The position numbers and the translations under genes are program-made. Shown here one piece after another: positions 8,824 through 16,989 of a stretch of 64,000 nucleotides of DNA. Numbering within the stretch: the first letter of the stretch is position 1; each line of letters starts with the position of its first letter. Source of the stretch: Bacteroidales bacterium. Its GTDB lineage: Bacteria; Bacteroidota; Bacteroidia; Bacteroidales; F082. Location: positions 1-64,000 of the forward strand of contig JAFZXP010000009.1 in assembly GCA_017616735.1 (NCBI GenBank), given 5' to 3'. The notes below the pieces were generated by a model. The model searched no databases. It was not told the DNA's origin and worked only from the letters and a program-made list of their open reading frames with translations.

Positions 8824-9792
8824 CTATCTCCATCCGAAAGGATGCTCACTTAATGCTAATTTCGCCAAAGGATGATAGTCACCCACCAATCCGATTGGCT
8901 TTGCGTTTCTAATTTCGTAAACTATCTCGATGCAGTTGCGGGCTTCCGAAATGCGGAATCCTTCGCCTGCCAGAATTTTTTCGTAACTCTTGGTGTGCAG
9001 CTCGGTGAAACCAGCGCTGAACTCAAATTCCGAACCGTCAATCATGATGGTGCGATAGGTCTTTTTCTCGCCTTGAACAGCATTTTCAGGCAAGGTGTCG
9101 GCATTGATGCTCAGGAAGTAACGCACACGTGCCTTAGGCATCTCAAGATATCCTGCCACGCGGTCGTGAGTCGATACGTGCACCACGTTTTTCGTCACCG
9201 GGCCGAATATCCACGAAAGCATGTCGTAGAAATGAATGCCGATGTTGGTGGCTATGCCTCCGCTCTTGTTTTCGTTGCCTTTCCAAGAGGTGTAATACCA
9301 GTTGCCTCTGGCTGTGATGTAAGTCAAATCGACATCGTAAACCTTGTCTTTAGGACCTTCGTCGATTTTCTTTTTCAATGCCACTATCGAGTCGTGCAGG
9401 CGCAGCTGAAGAATGGTGTAAGCCTTGTGGCCTGTGCTTTGCTCCACTTTTTCCAATGCGTCGATGTTCCAAGGATTCAGCACAACCGGCTTCTCGCAGA
9501 TGACGTCGGCTCCGAGCCTCAAACCGTATCTGGTGTGCGCATCGTGCAGATAGTTGGGCGTGCAAACCGTCACGAAATCTATATTTGTGCCACGTTCAAT
9601 CAAACGTGTGTTGTGTCTGTCAAAAAGTTCCTGTTCGGTAAAAAACGCCGCATTCGGGAAATAGCTGTCCATTATGCCCACCGAGTCGCTCTTGTCGTAG
9701 GCCGACACCATGACGTTGCCAGTGTCTTTTATCGCCTTCAGATGCCTCGGCGCTATGTACCCTCCAACTCCAATAATCGCAAAATTCTTCAT
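8824..9792 (-). CDS. Gfo/Idh/MocA oxidoreductase, WbpB/WlbA-like (UDP-GlcNAcA 3-dehydrogenase)
   Basis: A 322-residue NAD-dependent oxidoreductase. The N-terminal Rossmann motif is IIGVGGYIAPRHLKAI, with CEKPVVLNPWNIDAL at the family EKP motif, and GGIATNIGIHFYDMLSWIFG in the C-terminal domain carrying the conserved His. IAPRHLKAI and NIGIHFYDML resemble WbpB/WlbA, which oxidises C3 of UDP-GlcNAcA on the way to UDP-2,3-diacetamido sugars. The neighbouring acetyltransferase (WbpD-like) and 6-dehydrogenase support this. No WbpE-type aminotransferase is present in the window. Confidence 0.85.
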   Translation of the reverse strand: MKNFAIIGVGGYIAPRHLKAIKDTGNVMVSAYDKSDSVGIMDSYFPNAAFFTEQELFDRHNTRLIERGTNIDFVTVCTPNYLHDAHTRYGLRLGADVICEKPVVLNPWNIDALEKVEQSTGHKAYTILQLRLHDSIVALKKKIDEGPKDKVYDVDLTYITARGNWYYTSWKGNENKSGGIATNIGIHFYDMLSWIFGPVTKNVVHVSTHDRVAGYLEMPKARVRYFLSINADTLPENAVQGEKKTYRTIMIDGSEFEFSAGFTELHTKSYEKILAGEGFRISEARNCIEIVYEIRNAKPIGLVGDYHPLAKLALSEHPFGWR

Positions 9793-9813
9793 ATTATAAT
9801 GAATATATTTTTT

Positions 9814-9841
9814 GTACAGACGATGTGCACATCGTCTCTAC
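9814..9841. repeat. 28-bp palindromic REP-like element, probable terminator
   Basis: A 28-bp inverted repeat of the form GTAcAGACG-ATGTG-CACAT-CGTCTCTAC with a single mismatch. It has the same outer arms as the element inside tsaB (16558-16585). It covers the stop codon of the wbpD-like gene (TAG at 9840-9838) and fills the 45-bp spacer before wbpB. Confidence 0.8.
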
Positions 9842-10389
9842 AGTTTTATCAAAATATTATTTTCTAATTTATAATTTCTACCACATGCACATTTCAAATC
9901 CGCTCCTAATTTCTTACCACATTCACAAACCCAGCCAATCTGCCGCGCCGGCACTCCGGCCATAAGCGCGTAGTCCTTCACGTCTTTGGTGACAACTGCT
10001 CCTGCCGCTATCATAGCGCTCTTTCCGACGGTGTGTCCGCAAACCACCGTGCAGTTGGCTCCCAACGAAGCACCTTCCTTTATCAAAGTTTTTGCATAAA
10101 CGCCGTGCACCGGAAAGTGCGCCCTTGGTGTCACGACATTTGTAAATACGCAGCTCGGACCGCAAAACACATTGTCTTCAATCTCCACGCCCTCATACAC
10201 CGACACGTTGTTCTGAATCCTAACGCCGTTGCCTATCTTTACATTGTTTCCGATATTGACATTCTGTCCAAGCGAGCAGTCTTTGCCTATCACAGCACCT
10301 TTTTGAATGTGACAGAAATGCCAGATTTTGGTGCCGTCGCCCACGACGGCACCTTCATCTATATAACTCGATTCGTGTTTAAAAAACAT
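9838..10389 (-). CDS. Hexapeptide-repeat N-acetyltransferase, WbpD/WlbB-like
   Basis: A 183-residue left-handed beta-helix acetyltransferase, probably acetylating the 3-amino group of UDP-2-acetamido-3-amino-glucuronate with acetyl-CoA. Hexapeptide repeats run from residue 10 to about 150 (YIDEGAVVGDGTKIWHFCHI, then IGKDCSLGQNVNIGNNVKIG). The WbpD/WlbB hallmarks FCGPSCVFTNVVTPRAHF and GANCTVVCGHTVGKSAMIAAGAVVTKDV are present. The C-terminus ends in four cysteines (CECGKKLGADLKCACG), a likely small zinc site common in this subfamily. Its ATG overlaps the nagB stop as TAATG, so translation is probably coupled. Confidence 0.9.
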   Translation of the reverse strand: MFFKHESSYIDEGAVVGDGTKIWHFCHIQKGAVIGKDCSLGQNVNIGNNVKIGNGVRIQNNVSVYEGVEIEDNVFCGPSCVFTNVVTPRAHFPVHGVYAKTLIKEGASLGANCTVVCGHTVGKSAMIAAGAVVTKDVKDYALMAGVPARQIGWVCECGKKLGADLKCACGRNYKLENNILIKL

Positions 10390-11180
10390 TATAAGTTGGC
10401 TTTTTCAATGTCTTTGAAATAGTTCACCGTGCCGACTTTCAGCTCGTCGGTTGCGGCGTCGTCGCAAACGATTATGCCTTTGGGATGCATCTGCAACGCG
10501 CTCACAGTGCACAGGTGGCAGACGCCGCCTTCGATGGCTGCCGCCAAAGCGCGGGCCTTGTTGTGACCGTTGGCCAAAATCATCACCTCGTCGCTGTCCA
10601 TCACTGTGCCCACGCCCACTGTCAGAGCGGTCTTCGGCACCTTGTTGATGTCGTTCTCAAAGAAACGTGAGTTGGCAATGATAGTGTCGGTTGTCAGCGA
10701 TTTCACACGTGTGCGTGATGTCAGTGACGAACCTGGCTCGTTGAAAGCGATGTGGCCGTCAGGACCGATGCCGCCCATGAACAGATGGATGCCGCCGTAG
10801 CTCTTGATTTTGGCTTCGTAACGTGCGCATTCAGCCTCGAGGTCGTCGGCGTTTCCGTTGAGGATGTTCACGTTTTCCTTCTTTATGTCAATATGTTTGA
10901 AGAAGTTGTTCCACATGAATGAGTGGTAGCTTTCAGGATGATCTTCAGGAATTCTGACATATTCGTCCATGTTGAATGTTACCACATTCTTGAACGATAC
11001 CTTGCCGGCTTTGTAAGCTTTGATAAGGGCTTTGTAAGTGCCTATAGGTGTTGAGCCTGTCGGTAAGCCAAGGATGAAAGGCTTCTTGGCTGTCGGCTTG
11101 AACTCATTGATTCTGCGGACGATATGATTTGCCGCCCACTGTGACATCTTCTCGTAATTAGGTTCAATAATAACTCTCAT
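10389..11180 (-). CDS. nagB: Glucosamine-6-phosphate deaminase
   Basis: Converts glucosamine-6-phosphate to fructose-6-phosphate and ammonia. The 263 residues match the E. coli enzyme in length. Landmarks are [17 protein letters not shown] near the N-terminus, VTFNMDEYV with the catalytic Asp (about residue 72), and [17 protein letters not shown] (about 136-152). It sits between the DUF4954 gene (22 bp upstream) and the wbpD-like gene (1-bp overlap), linking hexosamine catabolism to UDP-HexNAc-derived sugar synthesis in one transcript. Identification is secure. Confidence 0.95.
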   Translation of the reverse strand: MRVIIEPNYEKMSQWAANHIVRRINEFKPTAKKPFILGLPTGSTPIGTYKALIKAYKAGKVSFKNVVTFNMDEYVRIPEDHPESYHSFMWNNFFKHIDIKKENVNILNGNADDLEAECARYEAKIKSYGGIHLFMGGIGPDGHIAFNEPGSSLTSRTRVKSLTTDTIIANSRFFENDINKVPKTALTVGVGTVMDSDEVMILANGHNKARALAAAIEGGVCHLCTVSALQMHPKGIIVCDDAATDELKVGTVNYFKDIEKANL

Positions 11181-11202
11181 TTTCTTATAATTATTAGGTT
11201 TG

Positions 11203-13410
11203 TCATTTAATTAATTCTCTAGCATCTGCAATATATTTCAACGCTTGGTCAGTTTCTTTCCTGATTTGTTTGACGAAGCTGTTGTCTTCGAGTTTTCCGT
11301 TCACCGCATCACGCTCTTCAAGACTGCGGAATGTTGAGTTACGGATGGTGTTTTCGTAGTCTTTCTTTCTCGACTCATAGACCTGGTCGCAGACATAATG
11401 AAGCACTTTTTCGCCTCTGTTGAGTGCGTCGGCGAAGATTTCTTTTGTCAAAGAAGGACATTTGTTGTAGATGAATCTCAAAGCTTGATAGCTGTGTAAC
11501 AGTTTGTCTGTCTGATACTTATCCCACAACTCGTTGTAACGTTTATGAATGTCGTCCCAGCTGTCGAGTGTGCCGTCGCAAATGTCGTCGATGAGTTTTT
11601 CAAGGTCGTCGCCAGTCACAAGCTGACCGCCCAAGTTGATCCATTCACGCTGACGGACATTTGTAAGACGATTGCACATCTGTTCGAAAGTCTCCTTCGG
11701 ATGAATCTCCATGTGGTAGATGAGGTTCTTCACCGCATAATAGATAATCATGTCTTCGTAGGCGTGATATGCCTCGTAAGGCTTCAGAATCACCACTTTA
11801 CGATGCGATTTTTCCATCTCTTCACCCAGCACTTCAAGGCCTTTCACCACGGCTTTATCGCCATTTAAGAGTTTATTGCCGAGTTCACGCAGCTCGTAAT
11901 ACTCACGTTCAGGATTTTCGCCTTTCGAGCGCAGATAAGCCTTTGCTGTCCACACCTCAAGCAGTTTGCGTCCGGCTATTACTTCTTCCATTGTATCCGG
12001 CGCAAATGTCTCAAACTCAATGTTTTGAATTCTGCGCAGACGTTTGTCGCGCTTCTGATACTTCGAAGTGTTGCGCGCGATGGCGTACATGTTGTACATC
12101 CACCAGTAGGCTGGCATAACCTCGAGTTGGTCTTTTGCGACGTTGTTGTTAACCAAAGCGAATGGCAGACGGATGTTCATCTCGTTCGGATAATCTGCTT
12201 TTGAAAGCAGAGTGAACGATGCAAACTGCGACGAGTGCTTGACGCTTGAGCAAAGCCCGGGCCAGAAACCGCGTTTTGCAACGATTTCGCCATCGGTGGC
12301 GCGGCTGTTGTGGTTCGAGCCGAGTGTCGCGCCTGCGGCCATGTTGCTCTGTCCCATCACGCAAGCGGCAATCAGGAACGAGTTGTTGTGATGTTGCTCG
12401 TGAGCCGGGAAGATTAGGTTGTTCAACACCTCGCAGCATGAGATGGTGGAGTTGTCGCCTAAGATAGAGTAGATGACGCGCGCTCCGTATTTCAAGTTGC
12501 AGTTGTCACCAATCACAAAGCGTGTAGCCACCACCGAATAGAAGATGTGGCAGCCGTAGCCAACGATACCGTTGACCAGGATAACGCCTTCGCCAACCTG
12601 TGTCGGCTCTTCCTCCGAAGAGTTGATGGTGATGTTTTTCAGTTTGCTGGCTCCCTTGATATAGCAGCACGGCCCAATCTTGGCGTCTTTGATAATCCAT
12701 GAATTCTTGATGACGCAACCTTCGCCAATAGTACCGTAATAACCTCTGCTGCTGTCGTGCTCTTTGTTGGTAATCTCGAACAATCTGTCCTGAAGCTTTG
12801 TCAGATCGGTGTATTTCGCCCAAAGATAAGCGTCGGCAGTGATCATTCCGTCAAAAGGAAGCACTCGGCGGCCGCCGGCCTCGTTCATCAATTCGAGCCA
12901 TACTCGCACATCTTCAGGCTCTCCGTCTTTGATGATACCGTTGCCGAACTTCGAGTGGTCGGTGCACGAAACCTCTTGTACGTTAAAAAGAATACAACGG
13001 TCGCTGATGATATAGTTGGCCATGTACCGCACACCATGAATGGCCACGTAATCGCCTATATCGCAAGAAATGATGGTGCTACCGGTAATACCGCACGGCA
13101 TCTTTAAATCGTGATACTGAAGCACGACTTTTTTGATGGCTCCGATACGCACCATTCCGTAGAAACGATTGTTTTTCACCAAGCTGGTATCGAAATCGTC
13201 CGTCACCAAGATGGTGTCCCAGCTTGTGGCTGTGTTGCTGTTCTTCACCAGACGCTCAATCTCGTCGGAATGCAAATGTCGCCAACCATTTTCAGGTTTC
13301 TTAGCTTGTTGGTTTCTGAAAAAGTATTCATCGCGACCATCTTTAAGATATTTCTTATCGATGAAGTTCTCGTAAATACTTTCGTATGGTAATAATGTTA
13401 CTTTTTCCAT
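11203..13410 (-). CDS. DUF4954-family protein, hexapeptide-rich
   Basis: A 735-residue protein of a family I recognise as DUF4954, largely restricted to Bacteroidetes and often found beside nagB. The middle (about residues 90-420) has a left-handed beta-helix look with repeated IGxGCxIKNSxI-type strands ([34 protein letters not shown]) and [10 protein letters not shown], as in nucleotide-sugar acyl- or nucleotidyltransferases. The C-terminal 250 residues look alpha-helical and charged. I start at [16 protein letters not shown] (13410); upstream codons have no coding support. Function unknown; position suggests a role in amino-sugar metabolism. Confidence 0.8.
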   Translation of the reverse strand: MEKVTLLPYESIYENFIDKKYLKDGRDEYFFRNQQAKKPENGWRHLHSDEIERLVKNSNTATSWDTILVTDDFDTSLVKNNRFYGMVRIGAIKKVVLQYHDLKMPCGITGSTIISCDIGDYVAIHGVRYMANYIISDRCILFNVQEVSCTDHSKFGNGIIKDGEPEDVRVWLELMNEAGGRRVLPFDGMITADAYLWAKYTDLTKLQDRLFEITNKEHDSSRGYYGTIGEGCVIKNSWIIKDAKIGPCCYIKGASKLKNITINSSEEEPTQVGEGVILVNGIVGYGCHIFYSVVATRFVIGDNCNLKYGARVIYSILGDNSTISCCEVLNNLIFPAHEQHHNNSFLIAACVMGQSNMAAGATLGSNHNSRATDGEIVAKRGFWPGLCSSVKHSSQFASFTLLSKADYPNEMNIRLPFALVNNNVAKDQLEVMPAYWWMYNMYAIARNTSKYQKRDKRLRRIQNIEFETFAPDTMEEVIAGRKLLEVWTAKAYLRSKGENPEREYYELRELGNKLLNGDKAVVKGLEVLGEEMEKSHRKVVILKPYEAYHAYEDMIIYYAVKNLIYHMEIHPKETFEQMCNRLTNVRQREWINLGGQLVTGDDLEKLIDDICDGTLDSWDDIHKRYNELWDKYQTDKLLHSYQALRFIYNKCPSLTKEIFADALNRGEKVLHYVCDQVYESRKKDYENTIRNSTFRSLEERDAVNGKLEDNSFVKQIRKETDQALKYIADARELIK

Positions 13411-13452
13411 TTTTTTCAATTTGAGGATTAATAATTGTGTTAATAACACACC

Positions 13453-13476
13453 GGGGGTCATTTTTTACCCCCCCCC
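13453..13476. other. Hairpin with a 9-bp homopolymer tract upstream of the DUF4954 gene
   Basis: GGGGGT (13453-13458) and ACCCCC (13467-13472) can pair, and the C run extends to nine bases (13468-13476). It lies in the 120-bp spacer between rfbB and the DUF4954 gene. I see no TAnnTTTG box in this spacer. It could be the rfbB terminator or a slippage-prone tract; function is not shown. Confidence 0.45.
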
Positions 13477-13530
13477 AATCACGGAAAAGGTGTAACAACA
13501 CGCGCATATCTGTATCTCATTGTATTTAAA

Positions 13531-14664
13531 TTATCTGTTGGCATACATCGATTCGTAGTATTTTTCGTATTCGCCAGATGTGATGTTATCCATCCACTCC
13601 TGATTGTCGAGATACCAACGGACAGTCTTCTCAATGCCTTCTTCAAATTGCAACGACGGCTCCCAGCCAAGTTCACGCTGCAACTTGCGGCTGTCGATGG
13701 CGTAGCGCATATCGTGGCCGGCGCGGTCTGTCACGTAGGTGATCAGGTTCATGTCTTCGCCTTCTTTACGGCCAAGCAGGCGGTCGACAGTGTTGATGAC
13801 AACCTTGATGATATCGATGTTTTTCCACTCGTTGAAACCGCCGATGTTGTAAGTTTCGGCTATGGTTCCTTTGTGGAAAATCAAGTCGATGGCCCTTGCA
13901 TGGTCTTCAACATACAACCAGTCGCGCACGTTCTCGCCCTTGCCATAAACCGGCAGAGGTTTGCGATGACGGATATTGTTGATAAACAATGGGATAAGTT
14001 TCTCGGGGAACTGATAAGGGCCGTAGTTGTTCGAGCAGTTGGTCACTATGGTCGGCATGCCGTAAGTGTCGTGGAATGCGCGCACAAAGTGATCGGAACT
14101 TGCTTTTGAGGCTGAATACGGTGAATGCGGCATGTATTTCAAATCTTCGGTGAAGAACTTGCTGCCGTAAGCCAGATGATGCTTGCCCGATGAAGCCTTT
14201 GTGGTGAACGGAGGCTCGATGCCTTCAGGGTCGGTCATCTCAAGTGCGCCGTACACTTCGTCGGTTGAGATGTGGTAAAAACGTTTGCCTTCCCATTTCT
14301 CAGGCAGGCTTTCCCAAGTCAGTTTTGCCGCTTGCAGCATACTCAAAGTGCCCATTACGTTTGTCTGTGCGAAAGTGAACGGGTCTTTAATGCTTCTGTC
14401 TACATGGCTTTCGGCTGCCAGGTGAATCACGCCGTCGACCTTGTATTTTTTGAAGATTCCCATTATCGTTTCAAAATCGCAGATGTCAGCCTTGACGAAA
14501 GTGTAGTTGGGCTTGTTCTCGATGTCCTTGAGGTTGGCCAAATTGCCGGCATAGGTCAATTTGTCGACGTTGATGATATGATAATCAGGATATTTGTTAA
14601 CGAAAAGTCTTACAACATGGCTTCCGATGAAACCTGCACCGCCGGTAATGATAATGTTCTTCAT
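13531..14664 (-). CDS. rfbB: dTDP-glucose 4,6-dehydratase
   Basis: Second step of dTDP-L-rhamnose synthesis. A 377-residue extended SDR with NAD motif GGAGFIGSHVVRLF at the N-terminus, the catalytic STDEVYG (Thr-Asp-Glu) and YSASKASSDHFVRAFHDTYG (Tyr-x-x-x-Lys). NNYGPYQFPEKLIP and the RDWLYVEDHARAI region are typical of RmlB. Its ATG overlaps the rfbD stop by 4 bp. The pathway's thymidylyltransferase (RmlA) is not in the window. Confidence 0.95.
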   Translation of the reverse strand: MKNIIITGGAGFIGSHVVRLFVNKYPDYHIINVDKLTYAGNLANLKDIENKPNYTFVKADICDFETIMGIFKKYKVDGVIHLAAESHVDRSIKDPFTFAQTNVMGTLSMLQAAKLTWESLPEKWEGKRFYHISTDEVYGALEMTDPEGIEPPFTTKASSGKHHLAYGSKFFTEDLKYMPHSPYSASKASSDHFVRAFHDTYGMPTIVTNCSNNYGPYQFPEKLIPLFINNIRHRKPLPVYGKGENVRDWLYVEDHARAIDLIFHKGTIAETYNIGGFNEWKNIDIIKVVINTVDRLLGRKEGEDMNLITYVTDRAGHDMRYAIDSRKLQRELGWEPSLQFEEGIEKTVRWYLDNQEWMDNITSGEYEKYYESMYANR

Positions 14665-15548
14665 AGATTTTTAATGCAATTTTTTAATGATTCCTTCCAA
14701 TGCGGAATCGTGATATTCAATTCGTTTTTAATTTTCGTTTTGTCGAGAACCGAGTAGCTCGGACGCTTGACTTTGCTTGGAAACTCGTCGCTGTGGCATG
14801 GCTGTATGTCGCAGGTGTTGCCGCTTAGCTCGCAGATTTCCTTGGCAAAGTCGTACCAACTGATAACTCCTTCGTTGCTATAGTTATAGCAGTTGGCAGT
14901 TGAGAGTTGAGAGTTGACAGTTGACAGTTGAGAGTTGAGAGTTGACAGTTTTTCGATAAATATTTCTATTGTTTTTGCCAAATCCAATGCGTATGTCGGG
15001 GTTCCGATTTGGTCGAAAACCACGTTGAGACGGTCTCTTTCGGCTGTCAGTTTACGCATTGTTTTCACGAAATTGTTGCCAAACTCGCTGTAAAGCCAGG
15101 CTGTTCGGATGATTATATGTTGGCAGCCCACTTTCAGTATGGCTTGTTCGCCGTGCAGCTTGGTTAGTCCGTATGCTCCGGTGGGGTTGACTGGCTCGTC
15201 TTCGGTGTATGGAGTGTTGCCTTGGTTGCCGCCGAAAACATAGTCGGTTGATATGTGGATGAGCGTGGCGCCATTGTCTTTGCAAGCCCTTGCCAGATAT
15301 TCCACCGCCGTGGCGTTGAGCAATTCGGCTGTCGCCTCATCATCTTCGGCCTTTTCCACATTGGTATAGCCTGCGCAATTGACCACCACCGCTATGCCGT
15401 TGTCTTTGACACATTTGTTCACGGCATCGAAATCGGTGATGTCGAGTTCGTCAACATCGGTAAAGATGTAGCGGTGGGAGCTTCCTTTGGAAACTATCCG
15501 CATCTCGTTGCCGAGCTGACCGTTGGCGCCTGTGACTAATATGTTCAT
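14661..15548 (-). CDS. rfbD: dTDP-4-dehydrorhamnose reductase (with repeat-derived insertion)
   Basis: Final step of dTDP-L-rhamnose synthesis, NAD(P)H-dependent reduction. 295 residues, with NAD motif VTGANGQLGNEMR, ISTDYVFGG, and YGLTKLHGE carrying the catalytic Tyr and Lys. Between about residues 200 and 219 the protein reads [20 protein letters not shown]. This is encoded by eight 7-bp tandem repeats (14892-14947) and is absent from ordinary RmlD, whose chain goes straight to the YNYSNEGVISWYDFA region seen next. The frame is intact. It is 3 bp downstream of rfbC and overlaps rfbB. Confidence 0.93.
   Translation of the reverse strand: MNILVTGANGQLGNEMRIVSKGSSHRYIFTDVDELDITDFDAVNKCVKDNGIAVVVNCAGYTNVEKAEDDEATAELLNATAVEYLARACKDNGATLIHISTDYVFGGNQGNTPYTEDEPVNPTGAYGLTKLHGEQAILKVGCQHIIIRTAWLYSEFGNNFVKTMRKLTAERDRLNVVFDQIGTPTYALDLAKTIEIFIEKLSTLNSQLSTVNSQLSTANCYNYSNEGVISWYDFAKEICELSGNTCDIQPCHSDEFPSKVKRPSYSVLDKTKIKNELNITIPHWKESLKNCIKNL
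14892..14947. repeat. Eight heptamer repeats inside rfbD
   Basis: Eight consecutive 7-bp units (GTTGGCA, GTTGAGA x2, GTTGACA x2, GTTGAGA x2, GTTGACA) lie within the coding region. Three units make 21 bp, so on the coding strand they give the heptapeptide period [14 protein letters not shown]. Confidence 0.9.
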
Positions 15549-15551
15549 TTC

Positions 15552-16112
15552 TTACTTTTCAAAAACAAATGGTGACTCAAAATCTTTAAATAAAGGATGA
15601 CGCTTGTCTTTTTCCGACAAAAGTGCTTTTTGCTCAGAAATCAACCAATTGATATTCAAATCCTTATCATTCCACATCAAAGCTCCTTCGCTTTGCGGAG
15701 CATAATAGTTGTCGCATTTGTACTGGAAAATGGCGGTTTCGCTCAAAACCGAGAATCCGTGGGCAAATCCGCGCGGAATGTAGAACATGCGGTGGTTGTC
15801 CTCGCTCAGCTCGCAAGCCACATGTTTGCCGTAGGTGGGCGATCCTTTGCGGATGTCGACAGCCACATCAAGCACACGGCCTCTCACGCAGCGCACCAAC
15901 TTGGCCTGGGCAAACGGAGGCGCTTGAAAATGCAGGCCTCTAACCACGCCGTAGCACGATTTCGACTCGTTGTCCTGAACAAAAACCGTGTTAATGCCGG
16001 CGGCCTCGAAATCTCTCTGCGAAAAAGATTCAAAAAAATAGCCCCTCTGGTCACCGAACACTTTTGGCTCGATGATTACAACTCCTTTGATATCAGTTTT
16101 TATAAACTCCAT
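15552..16112 (-). CDS. rfbC: dTDP-4-dehydrorhamnose 3,5-epimerase
   Basis: Third step of dTDP-L-rhamnose synthesis. 186 residues of cupin fold, with GDQRGYFFESFSQRDF near the N-terminus, VRGLHFQAPPFAQAKLVRC containing the catalytic His, and FYIPRGFAHGFSVLSE. I use the ATG at 16112 (MEFIKTDIKG). The 31 codons available upstream cross a TATTTTTG promoter box and encode a hydrophobic non-family sequence. It is the first gene of the rfbC-rfbD-rfbB unit. Confidence 0.94.
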   Translation of the reverse strand: MEFIKTDIKGVVIIEPKVFGDQRGYFFESFSQRDFEAAGINTVFVQDNESKSCYGVVRGLHFQAPPFAQAKLVRCVRGRVLDVAVDIRKGSPTYGKHVACELSEDNHRMFYIPRGFAHGFSVLSETAIFQYKCDNYYAPQSEGALMWNDKDLNINWLISEQKALLSEKDKRHPLFKDFESPFVFEK

Positions 16113-16136
16113 TATCCGAAAATGCATAATAAGTTG

Positions 16137-16144
16137 CAAAAATA
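16137..16144 (-). promoter_or_regulatory. -7 box of the rfbCDB promoter
   Basis: The minus strand reads TATTTTTG about 25 bp upstream of the rfbC ATG. It is divergent from the tsaB promoter. Confidence 0.65.
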
Positions 16145-16183
16145 CATATTTAAATTTTAATATCAATGAAAAAAGTAAAAAAA

Positions 16184-16217
16184 CTTTCAACTTTTTAACT
16201 TTCAACTTTTAACTATT
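16184..16217. repeat. CTTTCAA-type heptamer repeats between rfbC and tsaB promoters
   Basis: Alternating CTTTCAA and CTTTTTAA/CTTTTAA units, matching the second array type inside ileS. They separate two divergent promoters. Confidence 0.65.
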
Positions 16218-16220
16218 TTG

Positions 16221-16228
16221 TATTTTTG
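16221..16228 (+). promoter_or_regulatory. -7 box of the tsaB promoter
   Basis: TATTTTTG, 17 bp before the tsaB ATG. Confidence 0.6.
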
Positions 16229-16245
16229 CCGAAAAATAAAAAATC

Positions 16246-16938
16246 ATGATTCTTTGTCTTGAAACGGCTACACCATCGTGTTCGGTGGCTTTGGTGCATA
16301 ACGGCGAGGTTTTGGCTTGCGAAGAAGATCCGAAAGGTCAGAACCACTCCGAAAAGATTACTCTTTTTATCGATTCGGTGATGAAAAAAGCTGGCATTTC
16401 TTACAATCAGCTCGATGCTGTGGCTGTCAGCATGGGGCCTGGCTCTTACACTGGTCTGCGCATAGGTGTCAGCACCGCCAAAGGCATCTGCTACGCTGTT
16501 TCCAAACCTTTAATCGCCGTAGAAACTCTTCACTCTATGGCATTTGGCATACCTATAGTAGAGACGTTTCCGGAAACGTCTCTACGTGTTCCGATGATCG
16601 ACGCCCGCCGCATGGAGGTCTATGCCGCCATCTTCGACGAAAATGTCAATAAAATAAAGGATACCGAGGCCGTTATCATAGACGAAAACTCATTCGCCGA
16701 TTTGAAAAAAGACCATCATCTTTATCTCTTTGGCGACGGTGCCGACAAATGCGCTGAACTCTTTGCCAACGACGATAAAATCACCGTGATAAAAGATTTT
16801 TATTGCTCGGCTAAATATATGAATACTATTGCACAACAAAAATTCAATAATAAGGATTTTGTTGATGTGGCATATTTCGAGCCGTTCTATCTGAAAGATT
16901 TCGTCCCCGGCACTCCAACGGTTAAAGGGTTGAAATAG
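16246..16938 (+). CDS. tsaB: tRNA threonylcarbamoyladenosine biosynthesis protein TsaB
   Basis: Non-catalytic partner of TsaD in making t6A37 on ANN-decoding tRNAs. 230 residues, with LCLETATPSCSVALVHNG at the N-terminus, QNHSEKI (the GRNHSE-like motif) and SMGPGSYTGLRIGVSTAKGI (about residues 63-82). Later comes MIDARRMEVYAAIF. Between LHSMAFGIP and the MIDARR motif, a 28-bp perfect palindrome (16558-16585) encodes VETFPETSL in frame. This looks like a REP-type insertion tolerated in a loop. Single gene with its own promoter; a heptamer array begins at its stop codon. Confidence 0.93.
   Translation: MILCLETATPSCSVALVHNGEVLACEEDPKGQNHSEKITLFIDSVMKKAGISYNQLDAVAVSMGPGSYTGLRIGVSTAKGICYAVSKPLIAVETLHSMAFGIPIVETFPETSLRVPMIDARRMEVYAAIFDENVNKIKDTEAVIIDENSFADLKKDHHLYLFGDGADKCAELFANDDKITVIKDFYCSAKYMNTIAQQKFNNKDFVDVAYFEPFYLKDFVPGTPTVKGLK
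16558..16585. repeat. 28-bp perfect palindrome inside tsaB
   Basis: GTAGAGACG-TTTCC-GGAAA-CGTCTCTAC, a perfect inverted repeat with no loop. The outer 9-bp arms are the same as in the intergenic element at 9814-9841. It is translated in frame within tsaB at about residues 105-114. Confidence 0.9.
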
Positions 16939-16978
16939 TTGACAGTTGACAGTTAACAGTTGACAGTTAGTCAGTTGT
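16938..16978. repeat. Heptamer array starting at the tsaB stop codon
   Basis: GTTGACA, GTTGACA, GTTAACA, GTTGACA, GTTAGTC and a degenerate tail. The first base is the last base of the tsaB TAG. Confidence 0.85.
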
Positions 16979-16989
16979 TAAGTTGGATG

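Noticed and set aside
16113..16205. Extended N-terminus of rfbC
   Set aside because: The extra hydrophobic residues cross the TATTTTTG box and a repeat array and are not part of the family.
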